From positions 60,961,869 to 61,025,868 of the forward strand of contig NC_046683.1 in assembly GCF_009870125.1 (NCBI RefSeq): a stretch of DNA of 64,000 nucleotides, in the 5' to 3' direction. The position numbers and the translations under genes were made by a program. Under the pieces are notes generated by a model. That model had not been told where the DNA came from and did no database searches. It worked only from the letters and a program-made list of their open reading frames with translations. Below, piece after piece: positions 22,058 through 34,160 of the stretch (position 1 is the stretch's first letter; every line of letters starts with the position of its first letter). This DNA is from Drosophila pseudoobscura. Its lineage: Eukaryota; Arthropoda; Insecta; Diptera; Drosophilidae.

Positions 22058-22949
22058 GTGTGGTAACTGAAATTGAGTTTAGGAGGCTAAGTCCACCTCA
22101 TCTTCTACCCAATAAGAAACCACCCACGCACTCAGTCCCCACAGCCCACAGCCCACAGACAGCTGCCTTCAATTTGGTGCTTCTGTCGGTGCGGTGTTGT
22201 CGCCAAATGTAGCACTAACAAAAGTTTTCGACAGCCTTGTACTCCAGTACATGCTCGTATACGAGTATACTATGTATTTTGTGTTGTCTTTTTTGTTTTT
22301 TTGTCTCAATGCGAAACATTTTACATTTTCCTTCTCGAAATAAGGCAAATGAATAGAGGGCGTCGTATTGGCTACAACTTTTCTCGAAGTAAATCCACAA
22401 AAACTCTGCACACCAACTGTTGCCAAAAACTTCTCTGTGTGTGACGACTTGTACGCATTTTCGATTACGATTACTTGCCTATTGTTATGGGCAGCACTGG
22501 TAATGGCTCTGGCAATGGCAGTGTCAATGCCAGAAGCGAGCCTGTTGTTGTTTCCAGGACACATGGGATGCGGATGGGGTAACACTGTTGGGTGTCGTCG
22601 TCACGTCATGTAATTGATTTAAAATTAGCACATCGCTTTGAAAATTTAAACTGTTTACAAGTGCCTTGGGACACAGCTGCTGCTGTTGCTGCTGCTTCTG
22701 CTCCCAAAAATGTTCTTCTATCTGGCACTCGTATCGTGTTTGTTTCAGCGGGTGTTTGCGTTTGCGTTTGCTCTTCTGCGAGTGTGTGTTTATGCATGTT
22801 TAATGAACATGAATCCACCAGGCACCAGGCAGCAGGCACCATGCAGCAGGCCACCAGACCAGAGGACTGTAATCGCATTTCAATATGCTGCAGCAGCAGC
22901 ACAGCACCACACCATTGAAAAAATGGGCTGAGGGGAGGGGAGTGGGTTT

Positions 22950-22968
22950 GGGGGGGGGGGGGGGGGGG
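22950..22968. repeat. (G)19 homopolymer
   Basis: An uninterrupted run of 19 G in noncoding DNA, followed by GAGAG and an A run. Could form a G-quadruplex; the length may also be an assembly estimate. Confidence 0.8.
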
Positions 22969-24308
22969 AGAGAAAAAAAAGTAACTCAAAGCCCAGAATC
23001 CAGACCATGGTCCCCGTTGCGCTTGTCTTTCATTTCGTTCCTTCGCGTTGCAGGCGGCAATTTAGTTTGTACGGGCAAACTTTTCATACCCGCTCTGACC
23101 CGTAAACGAGGTCAACGCAAAAAACATTTTGAAAAATTCATATGCAAACGTATTTTCAGTTGCCACTCGCATCGCACCATGCCAGCCCAGGTGGCAGTGG
23201 CAGGCAGCAGCCACCAGGCAGCAGGAGAATCAGTAGCAGTAACAACAGCAGCTCTACTCCAGTCGAGTAGGAAAATTCCCTGGCCTCTGGTCGTTTTTCC
23301 TCCTGCTGCTCTTCGGTTCAAGAGTTTTTGCCATAGAAGAAACAAACTTTTTAATGGCCACACACATTTTAATAGGTGTTCCACTCTCCCGTTCGGGGGC
23401 TCAAAGTCTTTGCCAGTGGGGTGTAAAGTGAAACGTTTCTGCTTTTTATTAGTTGGTAAACACACAAATATTGTATAATGAAAAACCAGTTGGTTTCCAT
23501 TGTAAATTAAATGAAAATATACGTGAATTTCAAAGTGAATTTATAGTAAAACTATTTTAAAGCTCTTTATTAACTGTTCCTCCCTCACGCAGTGCTACCC
23601 ATCCTGCTCGATGATTCGCTGTTTCCGCTGTGTCCGCCCGGTGCCATCCAAAGTTCATCTTTTGAATATTGAACGGAAATTGAGTGCCACATTAAACGTG
23701 GCACAGAAACCATCATCAGCTTGAGCACTTGATTGATTCGATATAGAATTACTTAACATTTTTTGTATAATTAATTGCTTTTGCAAAAGTATTGTGCAAA
23801 CATATCGATTGCGCTCCACCTTTCGTTTTATTCTTCGTTTTTCCGCTGTTAATCACATCACAGGATGTGTGCTTGTGCGTGTGATGGAGTGATGTAGGAG
23901 TAAAGATAATTGATTTCCCTTTACGTTATTATCTTCCCATTTCCCCACACCCACACCCACACCCAGTGTACCCAGGGCCATGGCAACTGTACTTTTGACA
24001 GTTTTGCCCATTCCACTTAATCATTCCGGTTACCCAACGCACCATCCCCATCCCCATCCGCATCTCCACTTTCATGTTCTGTTCTCTTTGTAATTATGCG
24101 ACTGTCAGTGCTGCCCATCGTGCACAAACCGTAATCGGAGTGTAATCAGCTCTGGGCTTCTTCTTGCATTTGCCTCTTTTTAATCCTTCCACTGGCTCCT
24201 AATTGCCCGGCACCCAAAAACCGAAAGCGGAAACTCTTCAGTTTAACACAAAGTGAAACATTTTCCGCTTTTCTTGTTCCGGTCTCTGCTTTTTTCGGGG
24301 ATAAGCAT

Positions 24309-24356
24309 TGACCGGACCGGACCGAACCGGACCGGACCGAACCAAACCGGTCCAGG
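24309..24356. repeat. (GGACC)n-like pentamer repeat
   Basis: Tandem GGACC/GAACC pentamers, about nine units with substitutions. Confidence 0.8.
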
Positions 24357-24693
24357 GCGTTGGTAATTGTTACATGGGGATGAACCTACAGGAGGCTCTA
24401 TGAGTAATTAGGGTCGGTGGGATTAGTACAGTCGCCTCCGCTTCGATAAATTTGTGCCTGGGCCAGGCCCTGGGGTCGCTCAAGGTGTTCTTCCTTTGGC
24501 TCCTGGAACTGGTACAGGGATAGGGTAAGGGTACGGGTAGGGGACCCTCCCACATTATGCCATCTCGCGTCCGCTGACGCTGATGTATGTACGTGTTTCG
24601 GCTTTGCTTCCGTGATAATTTTCCAAACTTTTTGCACCAATTATGTGCACGGCAGCGCGATATTCTCTCGCTCACTCTCCAGTCCATCCTTTC

Positions 24694-24694
24694 C

Positions 24695-24727
<33 letters not shown>

Positions 24728-24742
24728 AGTGTGTGTGTGTGG
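24694..24742. repeat. Compound (CT)n-(GT)n microsatellite
   Basis: A CT tract passes directly into a GT tract with one GA interruption. Confidence 0.85.
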
Positions 24743-27700
24743 GAGTGTTGGCCTTTTGGTGCCTTGTAGTTTATGCTCATTACGTGAGAGCTGAACCCAG
24801 GCAGAAGCCTCACAAATTGTTCTTGTTCAAGAAATTGCCGCTGCCGCCGGCTGTACACGAGACGCTATACAGGGAAATCCACCTACACAAACGAGTAGTA
24901 TATATGTGTGTGTGTATGTGTATCTATATATAGATTTCTTGCCTGGATGCAAAATCCTCGAATTTAATTTTCAGGTAAACTCCAGGGCTCCTTCTGCCTG
25001 GCCCTTGGCTGGGGCCCGGGGGCGTATGCGCGTTATTTAGTTTTCGTTATTTTGTGAGCAATTTAAATTTGTTGAATTATCCAGCGGCTATTACTCGACG
25101 AGAAGCCGTTTAAATGCCCCTCAAAACGATACAGAAACAATCAAAATTGTGTGCGGCAATTACTATTTGTTCTACTTTTCATTTTAAGGGGCAGGGCAGC
25201 CTTTTCAAAACTCATAAATCAAGGATTAAATCGACTTAAGAACATAAGTCTGGGAAAAACAATTCCAGATTGCCAGACCAAGTGGAAAACTGCCCACCGA
25301 ATGGCTGTGGCAGTGGCAGTGGCCCAAAAGGTGAGTGGCAGAGCTTTTGCTTTTCCCCATTCAATAAATGCAACTTTAAAGGAGCATTAAGTTCCTTGGA
25401 GATTCCCAAACTATTCCCACAAAATATTAGGACAAATATATGCCAGTTTCTGGCCAAGGAATGGTGGGGCGGGGGTTAGGGGAGTAGACGGCAAAAGTGC
25501 ATAAACTCTCAGTTGGCGCAAAAGTTTCCATTGCATTTTCATTGGAAATACAAACTGAAGTGTGGGCTAAATGTCTTGTCGTGCTCCTGCTGCTACTTCT
25601 GGCGCCTCCTCCTGGTGCCTGTGCCTGTGCCGGGGATACATTTTGTTTGTTTACTTTGAAATTGTAAATGGATTAGCCGCACTCCGAGAGAGAGAGAGGA
25701 AGAGCGAGAGACGCCAAGCGCGCGCCAAGCCTGACAAATTGAATTTGTTAGACTCGAGAGAAGTTTTCGGGTGCTGAACTTTTGCCTGCATGGTTGGGCC
25801 ATTGGACGTGGTTTCGAGCAAAGGATGGGATGAATGGAGCACACAACACACAGCACACATAAACCTCGAAACAAAACTTTGTCCTGACGGATCGGATAGT
25901 TTGAGAGCGAGCGAGAGACCGAGCGAGACCGAGAGCATAGAGTGTTGGCAAAATAAATTGCCCTGCCGAAGGTGGTGGTCCAGAAGTAAAAGGGTTTAAA
26001 CTCCTCCAACACACAACACATCGACTGTGCTGCTCCCTGCGACAGCTCTAGTCATCAATAAGGTAATGCTTTGAACAAAAATCACCCAGACAAATCGAAG
26101 AATTACCCCTGGAACTTCACAATAACTGCGAGTTTATAAATGATGCCAAGGACTACCATGTCTGATTTGGGTCTCTCGGCAGATTGATGGTTCCTCCAAT
26201 CCAGCGTAAGTAGATTTACTCAATCAGCTCTGCGCCTCCTAGGGGCTTTTCTCTCTACAAATAATATGCGGACATGGTCTGCATCTGGTATCGACAGGCT
26301 CCCAAAAGGATGCCCAAAGACTCATCAAGGCACCTGGCCACTGCATCTGCTTCGCATTTCCATCAAATGTACAAGTGCTGCCCATCCTTTAACGTCTCGA
26401 GTGCTACCCATTGACAGCACAGATGATATGATAACGTTATCGCTTACCTCTCGACTCGTCGCTCAAGTGCTGTCCAACGTCAGTTGCTTTTGTTTTAAAT
26501 CTTGAGTGCAGCCCTTGCAGCAGGCCATGGCTTACCTTTAGGTCCGTTCCAGTGATGCCCAATGTCCAAACCCTGAGCCCAGAAATCGATTTAGCCGCCT
26601 ATCTGTTGCATGAATGGACTGGCTGCCCAGAAGATTGGGGGCTGAAGCTAAGGCTAATTGAATCTGCTTCGATGCGATGCAAATCCCAAGTGAATGGGCG
26701 CGCATTGCGATATGTAATCCAACGAAATGATGATTACAGCCATCCACGGGCCATTCATGGCACGAATAGCCGTTCGGGCCAGGCCAAGTTGTGTTTGAGC
26801 CACGTTGCTTACCCTTTGGTTATTCCCCCGCGGTCTGCTCTCCCTCTCTGCTCTTCCTCTTCCTCTTCCTCTCTGCTGTGTGCTTTGGGGCACTGTACGT
26901 CATTTACATTATTATGATGAGATGCAAATCTCGTTAAAGGACACTTCAGGACAGCCCCTGCCATCCGCCATCCGCCATTCGCCGTCTGCCCTGTCCTGCC
27001 CTGCTATATAGACTACACTTCAATATGTGTGCCATATGCCCCTCTCTATCTTGTCAGCCACACAATTCTCCTCTACCTCCGCCCTCCCCTCCCTGCTCTC
27101 TCTGTGTGTGTCTGTATGGGTGTTATTCTTATGCAAATTACATTTCCTGTGTTTGAGCTACAGCTTGTCGCTACATGTGTATGCTCGGAGCACAGACATG
27201 TCCCCCAGTCTCCCCCCCCACCGGCACCCACTCAGATGTCCTGCCAACAGAAGGGGCAATATTTCTGTAGTATGGCTAAAAAATATTCTACAATTCTTTT
27301 GTAAAAGTCAACAACAGACGAAACGCTCATAAATGTTTTCGCTTGTGCTCTCGTGCTTTTCGCCCCATTCTGACTTTCAATTTCCCCACTCATTTGCATA
27401 CTCTCGTATCTCTCTCTCTCCCACTCTCTCTCTCTACTATCTCCGTCCCTGTCCCTGGATCCTGTTATGACATATTTGTTGCTGGCTGGCTGCCTGCTGA
27501 CTCTTTGCTTAGTATCTTATTTGCATTTGTAAACTTTACTGTGGTGGCATTTTGTTCATTTGTTCGCTTTGTTTTTGTTGTTGTTATTTTCCTACAGATT
27601 TTGCATTTTATATCCCAGCTTTTGTCCCCCCCCGCTCGCAATCAGAGGCTGCTGCCCGGGCACACATGCCACACATGCCACACGTTTTATTTTTATTTGA

Positions 27701-29655
27701 AACTCATTAGCTCTTAAGGGGGGGCACTTTACCCATTTCCATTGCCATTTCCATTTCCATTTTATTCCTCTTCTTTTTTTTATTATTTTTTTGTATTTTT
27801 TTGTGATATTTTATTTCGCTTATGTGGCACAAATCAAATGCAGCATCAGCACATTATTCACTGAAATGTGTGTGCAGCTGCTGGAGGTATGGGGAAACTT
27901 TTAGCGGGTTTGCTAATTGCACATTCAAACATTCATTTCAGGCAAACAAAAGTTTTTCCTGAACAAATAAATTATCCTTTTAGAAGGCTTCAAAGAATTC
28001 CAATTGATTGGCAAACGAAGTCCCCAGAATCCGGCAACGAAGACTCACCTTTCGGTGCCCCGAATCCGGCAACGAAATACTCACAAAACTCGGAAGCGAA
28101 TGGGGATCTCTCTCGCTCTCCTAGTGTGGCTTAGCAGTGAAGCTTAGAGTGTGCTCAATGAAAGCTTATCACTGCTGTAATTCCCTGAATACATTCAAAC
28201 ACGTGCCTAATTCCATTTGAAGAGTACCACAATTCCGACCATTCCATGGCCATAACTATTCTCCTATCCTCCATTTTATGCTCTCTCTCTCTCCTCTCTC
28301 CCTTGCTCTCTATTCGAAAGCACTTTCACCGGGGCACTTTTACTCCTACTCTTTTTTGTGGTTCTGGTTCTGGTCCTGGTCCTGGTTAATGGCTACCCAG
28401 GCAGCACGTCTGACAATTGGAAAATTGGAAGTTAAAACCATTAAATAAATGAGTGTCACACAAGCGAAAGAGACAGAGAGACAGGGAGAGTGAGAGAGAG
28501 AGGAATGGGGTAAAACACAATCACATTTCAGTTGCTGAGCATCAGCTCTGAAACTGAATGCTATTTCGGGTATTTTTATCTCTTTCGATTTACCGAGTCA
28601 CCCGATAGCAGTCATTCCATCCCGTCCCGTGCCGTCCCGCTCCTCTCTAGCACCGAGGGGTTAACCACTTTGATTTGCTCTCGATGGAAACAGGCAAAAC
28701 ACCCAGCAGATACGAGTATACGAGTATACGTACAAAGCGATATACAGTCGTAGCAGAGGGATAAACCGACCGACTGACGAACAGACAGGAAGCCCTGTTT
28801 GAAAGTCAACAGTTTTAACCTAATCACAGTGGATTTTATTGCCGCCCCTCACACACAAATCGATATGAAACGGAAGGGAAGTTGGGAGAGGAAGGGTCCG
28901 TTAGGGGAAGGGTCCTTGCCAGCCATTTGTGGGCGGACCGCACGGATATACGCTACCGAAAAAGGAATCATTAGGGTCGCCCTCTCCTGCCTGTCCTGCC
29001 TGTTGGCTGCCATTTGCCATTGCTGCATGAGAGTTTTCGGGTGCGTTAAGTGCCCCCCAGAAGAACCTTTTTCTGAGGGTTTTAGTTGGGTTACACTGGG
29101 AGAAAAAGCAAGCTAGGTTCTTCCATTTTCTGATGGTTAAAGCATTAAATGGTATCTGGATAAACATTAAAGAAAGTTCTCTATTAAAACCATTATATAG
29201 AGACTCTTTAGGGAGACTCTTTTCCAATTCTGAAACGGAAATCAATTGCAATACTCTCTCCCAGTGTGACTCGGCAGTGCACTCCACATCTGTGGTGTTT
29301 TTCTTTCAGTGCAGCTGCGGATTCCGATGCGTATTGGTCTAACCGACATGGCGCCCTGTTTAGAATGGGAGAAGGGTACGGACGGGTGACGTGACGAAGT
29401 TGAGCTGAGCCCTAAATGTTATTTATCTCTAGATTAAATGGATTTGTGTGCAAAATTGTCTATTTAACTTGGGGAGCAGCCTCAGCAGAAGGAGCGGCCC
29501 CGTCGCCAGTGGCAGCATCATCAGCAACAGTGGCAGCACTTTCGGCTAGCTCTCAGCAAAGTGGCAGCTACTTCATTGTTTGAACTTTTCACTGAATACG
29601 TGGGCGTTTGATTGAGTTTCAACAAGGGTCTCTTCCAGTGTCTCCCACTGCCTTC

Positions 29656-29691
29656 GGGTGCGGTGCGGTGCGGTGCGGTGCGGTGCGGTGC
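29656..29691. repeat. (GGTGC)7 tandem repeat
   Basis: Seven nearly perfect pentamers; a shorter cousin (GCGGT units) is at 52055-52081. Confidence 0.88.
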
Positions 29692-32600
29692 CCAGCCCTG
29701 AAACGGATGCTGCTGCTGTCCCTCCCACTGCCACTGCCACTGCTACTGCTACTGCCATTGCCTGTCGTTTCAGTTTCTATTGTCAATTAGAGCTGACAAG
29801 TGGCTGTCTATGGGCGAAAGTGTTCATCTTTGTTTCCTTTAACTGGTTTGGGTGTCACACTACCATACGGCCTTCGGTTGACAGCCTGCAAGTGTACGAG
29901 TGTACGAGTGTACATATTCGATTGGTTAACGTCATCCAGGCATCTGTTTTGTATGGTAGCCACTTGATGTTCGTTCCTCCCTTCCTTTCCTTTCCTTTCC
30001 CTTGGCTATTTCTATACAATTCTTTTTTCCATTGAATGGGGAATATTTCAGCTTTCAGTGAATCCATTGGCAGCACTCTGTCAGTTTGTAATGCCACACT
30101 GGGCAGCACTTTGACAGCATAGAGCATAGAGCGGAAATATTTCCAGCAGAAAGTCGCAAATTTACAATTTACAACACTTTGACAATTTGTTAACATTTTG
30201 CCAGTACTCGTATGTGTACTTTTTCTGCTTGAGTTCATTCCCCTCTCTGTCGCCCGTTGAGCGGTGGCTGGCGTGCTAAGGAACATGTCAACGGATGTCT
30301 TGCAAATCGGGTAGGAGACAGCACAGCTCGCAGACAAAGAGTTCATAAATGCGATAAATATTTCAACACTTTCATCAGCATCTTCCGGAATAAGCACACA
30401 CATGTGTCATGGCATGAGTTCTTATGCCATTGATCTGTGACTTACTCAACTGCTGAATACCAGTCGCTTCAATTATGTAAAACGTTGGATCTCTTATGGA
30501 ACTTTTACGCTGGACAGCACTGTATGCCATAAATGATTGGCTGGAAGGATGAATGGAGTGGCCTGCGGAACAATGAAACATTGAATTATTATAGAATTTC
30601 CCTTTACAATAAATATTGGAGTACTTTCAACAAATTACAATCTATTTATTGATGATTTGTTGCTTTTTCTCCATCGATTTGCACCGCTGAGCACTGCATT
30701 ATGATGGGCAGCACTGCACCACTCTATTACGATGGGCAGCACTGCACAGCGGCACAAGGGCACAGCAGCACGTTTGCACTCCTCCACTGCACTCCATTGA
30801 GCAAAACAATTGCCTGGGATTCACAATGGAAGCCGTTAGAAGCTCTGCCTGCACGGCTCTCGGCCAGATGCAGTCGACCGGACCGAACAGACACAATGGC
30901 CCCCAAATAAAAAAAAAAAAAAATAATAATAAAAAGAAGAAGAGCCCGCAGCCGGCAGCCGGCAGCCACCAGCCACCAGCCAACTAGAAGAAGAGAAAAC
31001 CAATTCAAAATAATAGTCTAATAAACTTACTTAGCGGAGCGCACAGCTGATTAGCCTGCTGCCCGACTGTTCCCCACTGCCGGGTGTTTGTGGATCTGGG
31101 CTTGTGCTCATCTTAAAGCCAATTTTCCCACTCCTTCGGCCAGCATTTTATTTTATTATTGCGCTCCTGCAGCTGGACCAACAACAACCACAACAAAAAC
31201 AAAAACGCCGCGGTCGTTTGCTTAATGCGCCGCGTGCGCTGCGCTGTGTTCTGTCCTCTCCTGATCTGCTGGAGCCATGGCAATGGCAATGGCATTGGGC
31301 GATGGGCGATGGGCAATGGCGATGGCCTTTTTGTGCTTATGGGTGAGAAATGCTTTCTTTATGTATTAATAGTACTTTTACTCCCTTTAGCACTCGAGAG
31401 CTTACATCTAGCGATGGCATCGTGATGCGAGTTACTTTCAGATGGCCTTAAGGCTAAAGATTTGTTCTGCCCCACAAAAAACATACGATATATAAAATAG
31501 GTAGAACAGTGATGCCCATGGAACATGGAATATTAAGGTTAAGTGCTGCCTTTTTTACTCGAAATTAAGTGCTACCCAAGTGCTTAAAGTCTTCTTTGCT
31601 TTGCAAACCTTTAAAATGGTAGGATTATGATATTTTGCCCTTTATTTAAGCTTTTATGGTGCTGCTTCCACACGGTTGTACCCGATTAGGGCTCTATTAA
31701 CAGCTGCCCATCAGATGCCAAGTACAGTTTCGCTTGTTACAGTGCTACCCATTGAGATGCAAACCCTTTACAGCCATGAAATTCTATTGATTATATAAAT
31801 GTTTTATGAAATATTCGGAGTTTTCATCGCTGCTCCGAACAAAGCGCAAATTTCCCATCACTATTTAGCGTCCGATCAACATACTCCCTCTGTTCCAACA
31901 TGCCACATGCCAGTGCTAAGGCGTCGGTCTCCCATCACCAAAAAAAAAACCCACTGGCAGGGGGCAGGGGGCAGGGCACCAAAGCACCAGAGCACATTTA
32001 TACGGGAATGACTTCAGTGTTGTATCACGTAGTAAATAATTCCTTTGTGGCATTGTCTTGGTTGTTGGCTTTGCAGCTTTCAGCTTTCCTCCAGTCCGTC
32101 CTGGTCCTGGTCCTCGTTCCGTCGTGTCCTGTCCCCTCATCCACTCGAATGGGAACGGGGCGGGTCTAGAGGGTGTTTACGTGAAAATTGGTCTATGTGG
32201 GAGCTGCTTTTTCGGGGGTATGAGTCTTTTATTGTTACGTGGCAAATACAACATAAAACGAACGTGTAAATGTTATTTCTTGATTTATTTTAGCGGTGCA
32301 TGCAGATGCTTACGCCGAACCGATTTTAAGGTTCCCCTGCCCCAACTCTGCTTATCCTCTAGGGCTATAACCTTTCCCAGTCCCAGTCCCAGTCCCAGTC
32401 CCAAAACCCATTTCCTATATCCAGTCGGAGGGGAAGCATCTTCAATTGGTTACGTATACGTACGAGTGCCAGCATTCAGCATTCCGCATTCGGTGGATAC
32501 TTTTTCCGCTCAGCGCGAGAAGCGACAACAAATATAAAATATTCCGCTTACCTTGCACAAATATTTATACATTGTGTTGTGTGTACATAATATATAAAAT

Positions 32601-33811
32601 TACTGCTGCATGTCTCTATATATATTCGGCGATGTGTATGTGTCTTTTTGTTGGTTTATATCTCGACTGTCCCCCCTGTTGCCCCTGTCTCCCCGGCTGC
32701 CCCGTTCTGTATAGCGTCTGTGTGTATATTTGCGATGGCATGGCAAATTTTTTTTGTATCTGTGGCATTTATTTTATGTTTCGTTTTGGGCACCCTGCAA
32801 AATAGGCTCATGGGTCGTGGGGTGTATGGGACCTATCGATGCAGCTGCATTCTAGCAGGAAAGAATAGGATACTAGTGCTTCCCATGCAACAGAATAAAT
32901 TCCCAGTCAAGTGCTGTTTGGTGAAGTCAAGTGCCAAATAGTTCAAAGAACTTAACAAATTAAAGATAAAAGTATTACCCATACAACGGAATGGGATACA
33001 AGTGTTGCCCATGAGAAGGAATATAAATGGGAGTGGGGAGTGCTGCCCATGGGAAGGAATATAAGAAGAAGTGCTGCCCACTCTCAGAACTTTTGATTAT
33101 GAATGGCATTTAAAATGGTATAATTTCGAGTGTAGCCACCAAAACTGATATTCATGATCTATCGAGCAATCCAGTATGCATTTTCACCCCAACCTCTCGA
33201 ATCCTAGCAGTGCTTCGTCCTCAGAATATGTCTAAGGCACCCTTAACATTCGAGCACTCTTCTCCTCCTGTCTGCACCTTCTTTGTGCGGAATATCATTT
33301 TAATCATATAATTTCTGTCCCTTCTTTGTGTTGGGACCTTGGGACCGTGTATAATCGCTTCATGATTGTTTTCTGTTTGTTTGTTCGTTTGTTTGCTTCA
33401 GGTTTTGATTGCTTTCTGGCTTTCACCTTGGAAACTTGTGGATTTTCTCTACCAATTACAGGGTAACCATGGCTTACAGCCTCACTCATTGTCGCCATTC
33501 TCCAATCTCCAATCTGCTCCATTCCTGTGTGTTTGTTGAGTATTTTGTAATTTTTTGTGCCATGTTTTTGTTCTTTCCGCCCTGCCACCCCCATCGCTCC
33601 GCTCGCACTCTGCTGCCTCTGTGGCAAAGCAAACACTTTTCTTTTGGGTGCAAGCGACTTTACATAGCCCTCTCTCTGCTGCTGCCACCGACCCCCGACC
33701 AGACTAGAGCAGAGCAGAGTCTAGGCCCAGAAGGCCCCCATGGTTTATATTTACCTCTCGGCTTAAGCCAAGCCGGCGAGACGTTTGTCTCTTGGCTGTC
33801 GGGGGGTATTA

Positions 33812-33840
33812 CCCCGTCCCCGTCCCCGTCCCCGTACCCG
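33812..33840. repeat. (CCCCGT)n hexamer repeat
   Basis: Four to five CCCCGT units, the last with a CCCGTA variant. Confidence 0.85.
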
Positions 33841-34112
33841 CTCTTCTCTACTGTCTCCTCGGTGTTGGTTTTGTTTGGCTTGGGATTGGGTTGGAATATG
33901 GCTGGGTCTCTCTCTTTTTTATTGTTGCTGCTGCTTTCGGTTCCGTGTTTCGCCTGTTGACGCAAATTGCCAAAATTGCCTGCGGTTGTGTTTACATGGC
34001 GAATGTAACAGACAAGTGACAGCCGCACGCACCGAAATTCAAATAAAAGCGAATGCCAATGCCGTGTCTACAAGTCCTGCGGGCTGGCAGTGCGGGCGGC
34101 CGGTGCGGCAGG

Positions 34113-34160
34113 GCATGGCATGGGATGGCAGGGCATGGCATGGGATGGCATGGCATGGAA
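34113..34160. repeat. (GGCAT/GGGAT)n repeat
   Basis: About nine imperfect pentamers (GGCAT, GGGAT, AGGGC). Confidence 0.8.

Larger units (their letters stand above)
20259..22400. other. Noncoding stretch rich in CT, CA/TG and CTGT repeats
   Basis: No coding sequence is supported. It contains a CT tract at 20707-20730, CTGT/CTGC repeats near 21207-21236, TACATA-rich segments around 21420-21480, TATCC/ATCC repeats at 21709-21733, CT near 21930-21950 and GT at 22036-22055. It may be the first part of the long intron that follows the donor at 20259. Confidence 0.5.
22999..28600. other. Noncoding stretch, no gene seen
   Basis: Open frames here are low complexity and show no family resemblance. 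Notable content: CCCACA repeats at 23945-23966, a GGACC pentamer block at 24309-24355, CT and GT tracts at 24694-24742, GAGAG sites near 25685 and 25910, CT near 27410-27440, and seven motif copies of the AGTGCTGCCCAT family. Confidence 0.5.
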
